A DNA stretch of 64,000 bases from Lactarius indigo (GCA_025766275.1 JAFKAC010000013.1:992001-1056000); one strand, 5' to 3'; shown: positions 1-12,480, counted from the stretch's first letter. Notes: generated by a model from the sequence alone, not told the origin. Made by a program: numbers and translations.

Positions 1-1005
1 CTTCTGGAAGCACGATACCCAACTCCCTAGTTCAGCGCGCAAGAGTGCAAGGGCGCTACAGTTCAGGCCCTACGGCTGAGACCCCTTCCGTAAAATGCGA
101 CATTTAGAGGTGATGTTGGGTTGTTAGCATTGCCTGATACTCAAGGTGAAGGAGTGCAGGCAGAGGAATACGACGAGATTGAGTACCTGGAACGACTATT
201 GGTAAGTCTGTCGACTTTCTCCGTGTGTAAATCCACAATCCACACCACTTTTCGATGTGCTTGACTACGGTCTCGTCGGCACAGGTTTTGAATAATGCTC
301 TCGTTTCCGAAAGGCGATGTGATGGGTCGGTTCTATGCCACAGAGAAGGAGGGTATAGTTGACACGAGGTTGATCGAAGCCAGCGGCGTTGTCGATTCGC
401 CGTCTCAGTGGAACTTCTTTGGGCTTCCCGACAGTGGCAAGACTTACGTTTACATTCGCTCTCATACAATATTAGACTTTTTGGCGATCCTAGCTGGCAT
501 TAAGCTTCGCTAGTTAGGCTCGGCTTCTAACAGAGTGACCATGTTCAAGCGTTCGAGCAATGCAACTTCTGTGCGCGTGAGTACAGGCACTCTTGGAGCC
601 GTGTTGCCATTACGTCCACGCGCAGCGGCCAGATCGGCACTGCGTCACACGAAGACGCAAACCAACACCTCCCACTTCTTCAAAGCTCGGCCCGGCTGCG
701 GAAGTCCCACCCCTTCGGGGTGTCCTGCGAAGACGCCACAAACACAAATCCGCCCAGTACGCCCAGAAACTGCGACAGGTCGCATAATTTCGACGTCGTG
801 CACCGCACCTCGTTCGTTAACATCACGCATCCCCACAGGCCTTGCTACTTCAGCTCCCTTGGTGTCCGCGCACGAATGAGAAGATAGCAGTAAAGGAGAC
901 GAAAAAGGCCCAGGATGGGTCAATGGTGCCACCCGCGGAGTAGAGATTTGTTCTAGATTTCGATTGCGTAGAAGATGAGGTTGACGGAGTTATGTGTGAC
1001 GTACG
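1..1005 (+). pseudogene. Decayed second copy of the securin-like gene
   Basis: This stretch lines up with the intact securin-like gene at 5745-7201, beginning inside that gene's second exon. Matching landmarks are the acidic stretch before the second intron (about 150-190), the block that includes EASGVVDSPSQWNFF (about 295-430), the GC-AG intron region (about 435-490), the proline/arginine-rich tail (535-880) and the final FDCVE-like segment with its stop (about 955-1005). Small deletions, insertions and stops break the frame repeatedly, including a lost segment between the conserved blocks near 90-120. The left part of the copy lies outside the window. I infer a non-functional segmental duplicate about 5.7 kb upstream of the parent; the similarity itself is visible by direct comparison. 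Confidence 0.7.
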
Positions 1006-2865
1006 ACCGCTTCACGATTTCGTTTTGTTTCATCTCGTTTTCATGTGGAAAAGCACAGCGCATGAATTAATGCCATCGCGACCTCAACGAGGGTAGTATG
1101 CCCTTTTGAATGGACATCGACAGCCCGCATCAAGGCCCGCATCGATTAGAAACGGTTGGCAATGCTAAGATCACGTGGACGGAATAACCAAATAAATGAA
1201 ATCAGCGGACACTTGAATTGGGGAAAAACAGACTTCGTGTCTGATGATACCGAAAGTCGGGCACGCTTGGGAGCACGATAGCTCAGATTACTGTAACTTC
1301 TAGAACCCATACAGAATGCACGGAGACTGAAAGGAATAATTATGGCATTGCAACACTGCAGAAACAACTGTTCTGTACTTGGTTCTGTATATACATGCAC
1401 GTTCGTCGTCAAGATGTTTGTAGTTACCAGGGCGAGATCTTGGGTGAGATAGCAGGCCTGGACAATAGGAGAAGTATAAGTTCGAGGAAAGTGTGCGCGC
1501 AGAGGGGGAATGGAAATGGTACATGTGGGAGAAGTGAGGGGAGAAAAGCGGTTAGAAGAGCGGCAAGGCAACGTGTCGAATGGTTATGGTGTTGAGCGCT
1601 GAGCGCTGCTGAGTGGTTGTGGGCGCTAACATCCTTTATCAATGGGCAACAGTTTCCAGACTTTGAGCCGTGGGCAAGTCTCGCGAACGAATCACGTGGA
1701 ACGGTGTAAGTTGAAGAATATCGATCGACCAATGCTCGCGGAGATCGTATTCTATGATCAACTGGGGACCGAAGAAGACCAGGCTTTGTTCCTCATTATT
1801 TCTGGCGAGGTGAGACTCCTATCATATACGAAACATGGACCATAGGACATGATGTCGGGGCATTCGATTGTGTCAGGTCCGAATGGGGAAGTTAGCAGGC
1901 CAAGCCGCCAAGTGTCGAGTTATTCTTCATGGCGGGACACAAGGCGGGACATTTGACTTCACATCTGGTTCCGGCAAGTCGTCTCCAGTCTCTTGAGTCC
2001 CAATTCTCGTCTCGATTTCAAGTTGGCATCGATAGCACCATCCTTGAAACTTGAACAATATTTAGCTCAAATAATAAGACACTAATGAACTTACGGTTAT
2101 ATCCAAGGTTGTATCGCATGTTATTCTAGGAGCAACCTATGGCTTATCTGTAGATTCATTGAAGACTCCTGCTAACGGATAGAATTTACGACGACGGACA
2201 AACCAATTATGTGCCAAAAAAAAAAGCCAGTAGTTGTGATGATTTGGCAATACTCGACGCTGATTACCTGGCCCTGTTGAGTAGGAAGGAGCCATCCATG
2301 CTAATTTGGCCCATCTTCCCATGTCGGTGCTGTCATCAGGTCAGTGATCACCTTCTCTGCTAAGGGCCTGGCCAGCAGGAGTTGCGCCTTACACATGGGA
2401 ATCACCAGTCATTTGGGACTCTAGGGTCGATCCGATAAGATGAGAAAAGGGGGGGTGCATATGTGAGGTCAACACATGGGGGGATTTCTGGGAGAGTGGC
2501 CCTACGTTTTCGCCGTCCGATGAACAAGGCGGTGCAGGCTTGGTGTAACCTGTTCTTGGACGGGAGCTGGGTAGATGGGGGTTCAAACAAGGCGTGTTGT
2601 ATTCGGGCGCCCTGATCACGAGTGGAGGTTCCAACATGGAAAAAATTTCCAGCGCTGCCCCCTTATTCCACATATCGTGAGAAGCCATCCCGGAGATACA
2701 AGAGGGTTTTCCCAGCCATATCGACGACAAATCAAATGCAGTGTACTTCTTTCCCATTCATAAAGGACCGCCGGCTTTCCCACACCGACTGAGCGCACGC
2801 CAAACCCCCCTAGCTGAGCCTCACTCTTACGAATTCTGAACCCTGAACAAGATAAATTGCTGGTA
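1006..2865. other. Gene-free stretch
   Basis: I see no exon chain with consistent splice phases and no family motif here. Open frames are short and compositionally random. The area separates the securin-like relic from the control region of zinc-finger gene A. Confidence 0.5.
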
Positions 2866-2870
2866 AGTGT

Positions 2871-3387
2871 ACTGGCACTGGCACTGGCACAAATTTTTCT
2901 GAGCTCATGATAGGGCCGCTACTGAGCGCGTTCTGTCATTGTTCGCTAACCTCATAGGCTTTCGCCTGCCAATACAACCCGCCTGCACGGCCCATAGGAC
3001 GAGGGCTCTATTTTTTCCAGTACTTAACCCAGAAAAAAGCCCCACCTCCCCTCCCACCTCTTCCAAGAGTTCACACCCCCTTCACCCTCCTATCGTTGCT
3101 GAGACACATATCCTGGAACAGCGGCTATTTTTTCCCAATGCTAGATTTTTTTTTCTCTCGAAAATTCCGCGTTCCAGGGCACCAGCGCGTGCGGCAAGAG
3201 ACTGGTGGGCACTTAGTGCCTCTGCGCATCGTATTGAATTGGGTCTTCAATATTTTCGTTTAGTACACTCCCTATCAGTGCCATAGTAAACCACTGGCAC
3301 CGAAGGAAGGAGGTAGGTGCCGCAGTGCCCTAGAAGCTGCAATCTCAGTAAATGCAGGAGGCTGTGGGACCAAAGACGACAATATAA
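2871..3387 (+). promoter_or_regulatory. TGGCACT motif cluster and TATA box of zinc-finger gene A
   Basis: The hexamer TGGCAC or its complement GTGCCA recurs: a triple tandem at 2871-2890 and single or paired sites, some variant, at about 3207-3220, 3277-3283, 3292-3300 and 3316-3330. A TATA element (AATATAAAA) lies at 3381-3389, about 70 bases before the chosen start at 3454. The same motif is enriched upstream of paralogue B. A shared regulator binding this partly palindromic motif is an inference. Confidence 0.45.
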
Positions 3388-3453
3388 AACCTATCTACTC
3401 CGAGTCGCCCAGGCGGAGTCTTCGTCCTGGTTGCGCAGCCAAAATACACAGCT

Positions 3454-4565
3454 ATGGGCAACTCGAACCCCAACGACTGGGCGGTCCACTCTTTGAACAG
3501 CGCCCCCCATTTTCATTCCAGCTCAGACAGTGTCAGTTTGTTTTCTCCTTTTTTGTGCAAACTGAGCAAACATCGCCTGTCTGTCATCTCATAGGAAGGG
3601 GGAGGGTACTTTTATGGGCAACGTTGTCACGGTTATCCCGGCTCTCAAAATCCACCCAGCTCCTTCCCCATTACCGTCCAGAGTTACGACCCCTCCAGAG
3701 GAATCCTGACATCCGACTATCCGAATCAATATTCACCCCAGCCCGATCAATTTTTCATAGGGTCGTTTTACCCAGGAAACCCCGAAGTAGGATACCATTT
3801 TCCGGCTCCCAAACCGGTCCCGGCACAGGCGACCTTCCTATCAAGGGGCTCAGGTGCCCCCTCTGGCGATTTTATGTCCCTACTATCTTCCTGTGCTCCT
3901 CCCCTGCACCTAACGCATCCCTCCGCGCCTCCCGCCTCCCTGCCATACGATCCTCGGCGGAGAATATTTTCAGTACCAACTGGGCGAGTTGACATCCAGG
4001 TGGGATAATATTTTACAACTTCCCGCTGGCGGGACGACTAACCGTCTGCCGCGTGAACCAGCCGCAGTCGGTATCTGTATCGATGATAGGCCCCGCGGGT
4101 CACGTCCAGACCATTCCGGTGCGCCGTCGGAACAGAACCTCCGCCACCCTAGTGAATACGCACCCGCGCTCATCGAAACCCAAATCCACAGTACAATGGT
4201 ACTGTCCTGTCTCAGGCTGCGGCGTTTCATCTGGCCGTCCGCAAGAAAGAAATAGGCACTTACAATCGCGCCACCTTCCATGTTGGATTGCTTGCTCGTC
4301 TGAATCTTGCCTCTGGAGGGGGGATCGTCCCAATATCTTCACAAAACACTGGTGCGACAACCATCAGACCACCGAACCAGACGGACAATGGCACCGGCTA
4401 TATGACCCACGTCCGCTTGTGGATGGGGTCGTAAACGGCACCATTTCAATTGAGGACGCAATGCGAATCGCGATTGAAAAGGTCGAAGAAACGGCTTTAG
4501 TGATCCACAAACCGGAATTTTTGGAGGACCCCTCGGGTCGAAAAGGAAAGAAGGGCTTCTGGTGA
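3454..4565 (+). CDS. C2H2 zinc-finger protein, family member A
   Basis: Proposed exons are 3454-3531, 3595-3999 and 4068-4565, giving 326 residues; all junctions are phase 0. The N-terminal two thirds are low-complexity, rich in Pro, Ser and Tyr. The C-terminal part carries a CPVSGC...H...H finger and a second CSSESCLWRGDR...H...H finger, followed by the family's conserved acidic helix region (YDPRPLVDGVVNGTIS). Paralogues B (11471) and C (17499) share this two-finger core and the exon-1/core arrangement but lack the long middle exon. A perfect donor (GTGAGT) overlaps the stop codon at 4562, so a further exon is possible. DNA binding is suggested by the fingers; no target is known to me. The start follows a TATA box by about 70 bases. 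Confidence 0.7.
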
Positions 4566-5744
4566 GTACCGTCGTTTATAATATTCCACGCCAGGTCTCA
4601 CACGAAGTATAGATAGCGAGGTTAGTGTTAGTATTTTTCATATTCGTCATTATACCTCGGGGTCAGAACTTAATGTATATAATGCGGAAACAAGCTCTTC
4701 TTCTGTCATAATGTCATAAACTTACAACTGAGGATAATGGTTTTGGCGGTTAGGTGTTAAGGGAAAGGGTGCGCGGTGTACACCGAGGCGTCGGGTCACT
4801 ACCGGCCACTCGTGGCGCGAAGTGGCACTCGCCACCCGGTCTTTGCTGCTACTGTAAGGCGTCTTATGGTGCTGCGGCCGTTGCACGCGTATTCTACGCA
4901 TCTCTTCGTGCATTGTGGGGGCTCCTGCTTGGGCCAACAAGTCGCAGAGTTAATGTGGCGATCCGGTGATGAGTCAGGCTCACGGCGTACTGCGGTACGT
5001 GCGGCTCATACTGTGATATATGTAACCATTTAGTGTAGTCTACACGCCTCGGTGTGGCTGTGGACCGCTATTGATTATAGGCAGTATGCTGAGCGAGAAT
5101 TGCCAAGGGACCCAGACCACTAAATCTTCCGAGAAAGGCGTTTGAAATGAGACTACAGAAATGAGACATTAGCGTCCATTACAAGTGAGTTGAAAACTGT
5201 CCTCCGAGCCAACGGTCGTAACCTCTTCAACTGCAGGCACAGGTGCCCGTTTAGTGGTACAAATAATGGCCTGGGCTTTCGTAGCCGCACCGTGGCTTTG
5301 AGAGATATCGCAGCTGGATTACGTCTATCTTAGCTTGACCGACACAGTTTGGGGTAGCGGTTGAGGCAACAGCGATTTTGATTTCGGGCATTTTCGGCCC
5401 AAGTCAAAGGAGTGACTGGGCTTTGTCACGGCGACTAAATGTATTTCCCACATTTCTTGGTCAATTTTTGCCATTCAAGTTCATGATGCACCAGTTTCGG
5501 ATTTCAATTGTTGTGGGTTGAAAGAAATGGAAGGGAGTAAGAGCCCTACCAAATACCGTACACTACGACATTAAGTTGCCGACAGAACTGAGCGGCCCGG
5601 GTCCCGTCCAGACACGCACGTGACCGCGAGTTGAATGTTGACACGGTGGTACACTATAGGAAATATTTTATGTCTGATAGGGGTTATTTCCAAACCGTTT
5701 GTGACCAGACCTGGCCGCAGTGAATCTCGTCGCTACCACAACAC
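4566..5744. other. Gene-free stretch between zinc-finger gene A and the securin-like gene
   Basis: No supported exon. The last few hundred bases presumably hold the promoter of the securin-like gene, but I see no clear TATA box. Confidence 0.5.
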
Positions 5745-7201
5745 ATGCTGACCTCTCGCCCAGCTCCACTGACTGCGAATCGTCCTTTGCACGTGAAGAC
5801 TCCGGGGAGAGGACTTCAGAAAGCTAGGAGCATACTTCAGGAGAACGCTCTTCAGGGTCTCCGCACCGTCAAAACTCATAAAGTACCGCTCCAGCTACAG
5901 TCACCTCACGAGGGCGGATCACCTAGTACGAATTGTCGTCTCCTTCTGAAATCTGACCTTATAGAGCGACAAAGAGTCTAGAAAACCACCTAAGGAGGTG
6001 CAATCGTCGAAAGGCGCCGCCGTCAAGCTCGTCGCTCGTCCACTCGGCGACAAGACGCCTTTTACCAATCGTCAGCGTCGAGTAATATTTGATCCGACTC
6101 CAGGCCCCGCGAAAGGAAAGCCACCTGCGCAGGATGCATACCACGAATCTATGACTCCTGGACACGCCTTGCTTCCTAGTTCGGCGCGTAAGAGCGTGCG
6201 CGGACGCTACAGTTCCGGTGCTGCGTTTGAGACCCCCATCGCCAAAGGCAACCATTGGGACGTGATAGAAGGTGATATTGAAGTACCGACGTTGCCTGAG
6301 GTTCAAGGCGAAGGAGTGCAGGTAGAAGATTATGACGAGATTGAGTACATGGCCCCCACCGCTATTGGTGAGTTTGTCAACTTTCTCCGTGCTGTGTTTT
6401 TACCATGCCAATATGCGATGTAGATCCACCGTACACACCACATTTCGATGTTCCCGACTACGGGCTCGTCGGCGCACAGCTTTTTAATATGATGCACTCA
6501 TTCCCGAAGGACGACACGACGGACCGATTCTACGCCGCAGAGAAGGAAGGTATAGATGATACGGGGTTACTCGAAGCCAGCGGCATTGTTGATTCGCCCT
6601 CTCAGTGGAACTTCTTTGAGATTTCCGAAGATGGCAAGTGAATGCGACCGACGTATTAAGTTAGCCCTCATATTAACCTTTCACAGATGATCCTAGCCCC
6701 TTCAGTAAGGTTCGCGGGTTAAGCGCGGCTTCCAAACAGAGCGTCAACGTTCAAGCAGCACGACCTTTTTCAGTGCGTGTGAACACGGCCACGATTAGAA
6801 CTGTGCCACTATCACGTCCACGCGCCGCAACTACTTCGGCTCCGCGTCAAGTGAAACAACCAGCACCCTCCACTTCGAAGCTTGGTCAAGCCGCGCGGGT
6901 GGCCCCTATTCCCTCGGTGCGTCCGGAGAGGGCGCCACGGATTCTCCTCCCAGCACGCCCAGCAACTGCGGCTGGCCGCGTAATTTCGACATTGCGCACC
7001 GCGCCTGCTCCGATGACATCACGCATACCCACGCGCCCTGCCACTTCTGCTTCGTTGCGCCCGCCTACGGGGGTGAAGAGTGCCGCGAGGCAGACGACGA
7101 ATACTCGAACTGGCGAAACAGTGCCATCCGCAAAGTCGGAGTTTGCTCTCGAGTTCGATTGCGTGGAAGATGGGGCCGAAGATTTTATGTTCGATGTATG
7201 A
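5745..7201 (+). CDS. Securin-like protein (tentative)
   Basis: Exons 5745-5882, 5965-6367, 6424-6633 and 6687-7201 join in frame to 421 residues. The third intron (6634-6686) uses a GC-AG pair with the classic GCAAGT donor; only this choice keeps the frame. The N-terminus has RPLHVKTPGRGLQ and later RPLGDKTPFTNR, a degenerate destruction-box-like segment. A middle acidic region contains DYDEIEYMAP and PPYTPHFDVPDY, and the C-terminal half is basic and Pro/Arg-rich, ending in an acidic tail (DCVEDGAEDF). This order of a basic degron-bearing N-terminus and an acidic separase-binding-like part resembles basidiomycete securins, which inhibit separase until anaphase. I recognise the pattern from memory only. 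A disordered cell-cycle protein of another kind is possible. A decayed copy lies at 1-1005. Confidence 0.5.
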
Positions 7202-7715
7202 TCGGATCACGAATTCTCATTAATTTTGTTTTGTCCTGTTTTGTTGTCAACGCAGAATAGTATGGTGCATGGCTCAGCAGGTCATCGTGGCCCCAGTAAG
7301 GAAGGGCTCCTTGCCCACGTTGTCTGTGCCCCACATGCCACCAAGTCCATCTCGTTGCGCGAGCCCAAATGTATATCTACCCTTATCAAGAGGGGGACCC
7401 GTAAAGAAAACGTGTCACATAGGGTCCTGTACTCTCATGCGCACGAAAATGGAATTTTTGATTTTAAAAAATCCACCTCCATGCAGTCTCCGCATATACT
7501 CAAGAGGATAATGCGGTGTCGTTGTTGACCGATTTCTCTGGCAGGCAGCATAAAACTCAGGAGGACTCAGAGGAACAAAAAAGGGTCAAGACGAATAAGA
7601 TATGCATGAATAGGAGGCGTATGTGACGATCAAAACCCGACCACAGCTCCGACGACGTGGTTGAAAGGTGGGTGCGATGTGAGAGGAAATAACTGCACGA
7701 TGTGCAAAGAAAAGT

Positions 7716-8663
7716 TCAACGGCTAGATTCTTGTGCGACCTGAAGGCTGTGCAACCTGTGAGCCATCTCGAACTCCAAGTGCTCTTTACCCAATTGTCCG
7801 CCCCAAATGTCCCGCCTCGACAGATCCATCATTCCATCGCCAAGCGCATCCTCATGATCCCAAGTGGGCTCACCTGCTCCCTTCATATTTTTCAGCACAC
7901 CTTGTAGAAAATGGTCACGGAAAAGGTCATCAAGGGGCCGTAAATTGTAGTCGGTGATGTGATCGAGTTTGAGGATCTTCCCGGCGATATCATCGTAGCC
8001 GGGAGCGAACGGAATGACTACATGCCCACGCTATCGGGACGAATGGTGAGAGGTGATACTGGGTGTAAATGAAAGACACCAACGTCGGGATTGACAGAAA
8101 ACTTGTAGTTATCCCATGCATCACGCAAATCACTCCGAAGCAAAATTATGTTTTGAATTGAATCGATTTTGGTAGGCCCACCGAGTTCGAGAAGAATTGC
8201 AGGATCCGTGATACGACTTGGATAGCCTTTGTTGACCCACTGGATATTCGGCATTTGGTTAATTGGAAATGTAAGGGATACCACGCACGTACATCGACGT
8301 CATGCGCGCGTGGGAAGATGTGCGCTGCCTTGAAACGACTAAAGTCACCTCTAACAACCGGGAGACTGGATATGAGGCAGCAAGGGTCACGAGCGCGTAT
8401 TCGTTCTCGATAGACCGACGTCTGTAGAAAACATTCAGCTATGTACGCCTTGTGGGTGCGTGCAACATACCCTTGAAGGGGTATTAGAGACTGTTGGATG
8501 GCGGAGACGAGTCGAAATGGGCGTCAAACCTACAGAGATCGGAGTACCATCTACAATAAATCATGTGAACAAACACGAATCATTGGCAGTCGATATATAT
8601 ACCTGGTCGGAGAAGGATATATATTCCAGGGTACGGGTGTTCACGGTTTGGGGGACAAAGTGC
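7716..8663 (-). CDS. Fungal HNH endonuclease-domain protein (5' end unresolved)
   Basis: On the minus strand exons 8550-8471, 8421-8293, 8239-8080 and 8017-7716 chain with matching phases. They follow a first recognised exon that ends at 8603 and contains CPPNREHPYPG. Key motifs are SVYRERIRARDP, the HNH core KAAHIFPRAHDVD, then IQNIILLRSDLRDAWDNY, VIPFAPGYDDIAGK and a C-terminal acidic helix ending at the stop codon (7716-7718). The His of AAHIFPRAHD and the Asn/His-type positions of DAWDNY are those expected of the fungal HNH family often found in many divergent copies in Agaricomycetes. The biological role of this family is not settled; nuclease activity is inferred from the fold. The start codon lies upstream of 8603 and I could not fix it, so a 5' truncation is possible. 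Its neighbours give no functional clue. Confidence 0.65.
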
Positions 8664-9412
8664 CCCTCGTCCCCCGGACACACTCTCGTCGTATTCGAAA
8701 ACCGCCCAATCACTCTCGGAAAATATAACTGTGCGCACGCATCCGTAAAAGAGTTCCCAGTCAATTAACCCGTACTGCCAGAAGCCTAGATGAATAGAAG
8801 AGGTTAGAAGAACGTCGGAGCCCGATCCAATTCAACAGCTGACTGGACAAGGTATTGCCATCAAAATCGCGAAGAACAACGTCCCCCATGATTTCGAGAG
8901 GAATGACTCTTATTGTCTCCCGGGCTCGGTACTTGGTTCTGTATCATGTGAATACTGAGTGACTCCTCCGCAAAGTGGCTCTGGAGCGTCAAGTTACAGA
9001 TTCAACGACAACCTCGGTGCATTTAGCTGGTCTGAGGAGGAGTGAGGAACAAGCGGAACCTTAGTGCCAGTGAGTGAGCGCTAGTGAGCGGGCGAGGCAG
9101 CACCGTGCTCATTCCTCTCTTACGGGCCGCCACCTGTCCGCCCACTAACCGGTTTAAAGACTGTTTAAAGATTTTCTTTGGCCTGCCCGCCACGCCCTTG
9201 TTATAAAAGGATCGATGATAAAGTCCATAATGTTCACCGACTCTCATCCAGACTAATCCAGTTGCTCCGGGAGAGCCCATCCACCCGTCGCGACCCCGCC
9301 TCGGCCACAAGGACTCTGAAAGCATTTTCGATCAAGAAGCGCTTCGCGCTTTCGCCCAATCTCTACGCAGCTTCCCTCTCATACCCCTCAGCCTTCATAC
9401 CATCTTATACAT

Positions 9413-10137
9413 ATGGTCTCATCTTCGCTACCGAGTAATACACCTAAGATCGACCGCCCTTCGGCGTCGTCAACCTTCCGTGCTGCCCGCCTCTTGCCTC
9501 TCCTCACCCTCGTCTCAGCGCCGTACGGAACTCGACATCGTAAGAGAGGAGCAGCGACTCGCAAAGATACACCTGTTGTTGTGGGGTGCTAATATCTGGT
9601 GCTGAAGCTGAACATTTCACACGACCGGAATAAGACCTGGCCAACGGCATCCAACGACATCCTAATCGTTCTCCAAGCCGTCCCAGAAGGTCTGGCGCAT
9701 TTGGAAGACCTCCAATTGGAACGGGGAATGATCTCTGCATTCAAGTTACCCGTCTCGTACACACTGCGTGCCAGGATGGTATGGTGACATCACTCGGAAT
9801 CACGGTGAGGTCCCTTTAATACTATCACGACTTTGGCACATTACAGTAACTCCCAGTTATTATTGAGGAGTAACACTAATGGCACTCTACCGCAATTCCA
9901 TTCGAGTTGCCACAGCACCCGTCAGAGTTGAAGCGCATACCTGATATTGACGCAGTCGGGGTTTGACGGACATTCACCACGTATCCAGGTACTCGATATA
10001 CCATTGTTTCGCTCTGCCAAAGCCGCGCTACGCAGCAAACCCATGTGTCCATATGGCTATGTATACAAAATCACCTATCTTGATGCATATGATCGTCCCG
10101 GGCTTCCATTGCTCCAGCTAAAACACCCTGCGTAGGG
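9413..10137 (+). pseudogene. Possible F-box/LRR-type gene relic
   Basis: A TATA-like TTATAAAAGG lies at about 9203 and an ATG at 9413. Coding-like fragments follow in different frames: TELDIVREEQRLAKIHLLLW near 9528-9590, then LKLNISHDRN... and VPEGLAHLEDLQLE near 9600-9730, and a proline-rich piece near 9990-10110. The leucine spacing and wording resemble the F-box-like/LRR proteins abundant in Agaricomycetes, but stops and frame changes separate the pieces. Treat as a decayed copy; the assignment rests on pattern recognition. Confidence 0.3.
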
Positions 10138-10597
10138 AGTTGGGTAAATCGACTATCGGGATCCCTTTGATGGTACTGCAGACAGAACGTTCCTGATACC
10201 GGGCGTAGAAATCTGGACTAGTGCGGGAAGTCAACAAGTTGGTATTCGAGAGTAGAGGAGTTGGGGACTAATGTACTCGCTGACTGGTTTGCGTTCAGTG
10301 GGCTGAGACGCGGTGATAGCTGCGGTGATGTGATATTTGCGGCACAACACAGAAAGGCGAAAGTATGAAACTTATGAAAATGTTGTCGTCAAGTCTCACT
10401 TTTTCTTTCGTGGGCCCTGCAAGACCCCCTGACCAGACCCAGACGTAAGGGTGCCAAGATGAGTGTTCGAAGACGGTGATTGGGTGGGGAACCGAATGTT
10501 GATTTCAGTAGCTCCGTTATCGTGATGGCCCTACACTACGTCCAGAGGAAATGCCCCAAGGCCGAGAATGCTGCCAGGTCCCGGGCCCATAACTGCA

Positions 10598-11430
10598 GGC
10601 ACTGGTAGTGCGGAAACGGTAGGGGGAAAAAGACATCATTTAGCATGGGTGGCACTCATGGGTGGCACTTCGGAGTTCCCTCCGAGTCTCCACGTGAGCC
10701 CGCCCACTCTCGGCCGTATCCGAGCTAGCTCCTTTTCTATGATACACGGGCACTCTGCTGTACCCTGAAACACCACGAGGCTGGCACATCTAACCGCCTT
10801 GGCACTATGACGTTTACTTATTTCTTACCTCTGGCTCGCAATTGAGGCATCTCTGGCTGACTGGCACAGGCACAGTGGCATCATGGGTCCCATGGCGTTG
10901 CCAGCGAGACTAGGACGAGGAACTAGTTTTGATTCTTTTAAGGAGACGGGGGACAAGGCCATTTCGGGTGCAGTGGATACGGGCGGCGCTGATTGGTGGG
11001 TCAAATTGCGCAGCCTCACATGCAACGTATATACTCCAGAAATTCAGAGCCTCGATATTTATTGTACTACGACCGTGGTACCCTTCATTCGAAGTGGAAG
11101 CCTCGCTTTCCCCTTCTGATCTTGTCATACTGTTGGCCTCATACTCGTTTAGTTTGTTCTCACAGGTGGGAGAAAAAGATAGGAGCGCTCGACAAATTTG
11201 AACGTGCCCTCGAATCTTGGACCGAGAACCGCGCCGAGTTAACACCTCGGGGGTCCTGAGCGCTTAACAAGTGCCCACCATAGGTAGACACAGAGTAACG
11301 CCTATCATAACTTTTGCGGTTCTTGCCAACTACTCAGTGCCCGGAGGCACTTGGGCACTGGCACTCGCTCTGCTTGTTCAGCCATCAATATATAACCTGC
11401 TTGAATGCCCTGGGCGACTGGCACAGTGCC
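10598..11430 (+). promoter_or_regulatory. TGGCACT motif cluster and TATA box of zinc-finger gene B
   Basis: Sites reading GGCACT/AGTGCC or close variants occur around 10598-10611, 10650, 10663, 10781, 10801, 10861-10878, 11270, 11335-11369 (several overlapping) and 11416-11430. A TATA element ATATATAAC is at about 11388-11396, roughly 80 bases before the start codon at 11471. Spacing and motif match the region upstream of gene A. Confidence 0.45.
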
Positions 11431-11470
11431 GTTGATCGTCTTCTGGCTCGCACTCTTTCCTGTTCTCACT

Positions 11471-12216
11471 ATGAACAACACTTGTCTAGTGCACAGCGGC
11501 CTCTTCCAAAACACACTTGATAATTATCCCTTTGAAAATTTCTTCTGCCAGTGCTTTGGATCACCCGGGTCACTCCAAGTCGGTTAAATTTTCGTTGGCT
11601 TTGGGCTATGTATCACTGACGATTCGTTTCATCTCTACCTCAATAGACCGATGAACAACTGGGCGACACTGGGGTTCCTGTGTACACCCAGCTGCAGCTT
11701 AACCCGTCCGCGCCGTTCTCCCCTGTCCACAGTACCGTCACACACGGTGCTACTACCACGGAGGATCACTGGCAATGCCACATTTGCCCGGAATCGTTCT
11801 ATCGATGGCAGGACCGGGACAGACACCAACTGACACACATCCCGTATTTCATCCACTGCCCACTTCCGCATTGCGCGTGGAGGGGAAACCGTGCCGACTT
11901 ATTCAAGAAGCACTGGCAGAAAGAGGATCACCGCAGTCACCACGAACACTATGGCCACACCCCTGAGAAGAGCCAAATCGAGACGTATGACCCATGGGAG
12001 ATCCTGAATCCGATTATCGATGGCACTATTTCCCTAAGTGAGGGAGAGGCCCAGGCTATTTTTTTGGTTCAAGTGAAGGCCTATGAACTACAAAAGTTGA
12101 ATGTCTGGACGGATCCGTGGGGTAGGAAGCAGGCTTCAAATTGTAGGATTCGGAAACGACTTGTTACTTCCCGCCTTAAGCATCCCCACGTTTCCCGTAA
12201 AATTCGGTCGGCATGA
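11471..12216 (+). CDS. C2H2 zinc-finger protein, family member B
   Basis: Exons 11471-11578 and 11647-12216 join in phase 0 to 225 residues. Exon 1 encodes a short Cys/Phe-rich leader (VHSGLFQNT..., NFFCQCFG). Exon 2 has finger 1 (CHICPESF...RDRHQLTH), finger 2 (HCPLPHCAWRGNR...KKHWQKEDH), then SQIETYDPWEIL and a conserved helix (AIFLVQVKAYELQKLN). It is closest to member C, sharing the HIPYFIHCPLPHCAWRGNR stretch apart from HIP/HVP. The C-terminus after residue about 190 diverges from C. A putative transcription factor or nucleic-acid-binding protein; no target is visible. Confidence 0.75.
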
Positions 12217-12336
12217 ATGTCTATGTGTGTTACTATTCAATACGCATTACGTCCCAAGCGTCCAAATGTACAGTAACTACTTCGGAGAGGAGATACATCA
12301 TGACATCGCGAGCAAATGACTTCTGCGGCCGCAAGT

Positions 12337-12480
12337 TGGTCCATGCACCATGACCTGATGCACGCAGGTTATCGCACGTCAATATTAGCCCTTGGAAGTA
12401 TAGAAATGTCTCTACCAGTCGGTCCAAGAGCAAGAAAGGGTATAAGACGAGTAGACTTGTGACCAGTCGTCAAATGAGGA
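12337..12480 (-). mobile_element. Fragment of a decayed transposase-like repeat, copy 1
   Basis: This stretch matches 18610-18770 at DNA level (shared words include TCCATGCACYRTGA, CTCTAYCAG and AAGAAAGGSTAYAAGACGAG). In the minus-strand reading of the second copy, FLVFRCADRDVAILPRA...VRS resembles the N-terminal region of fungal DDE transposases. The repeat lies just downstream of zinc-finger gene B, as the other copy lies downstream of gene C, so it probably travelled with the gene duplication. Confidence 0.4.
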
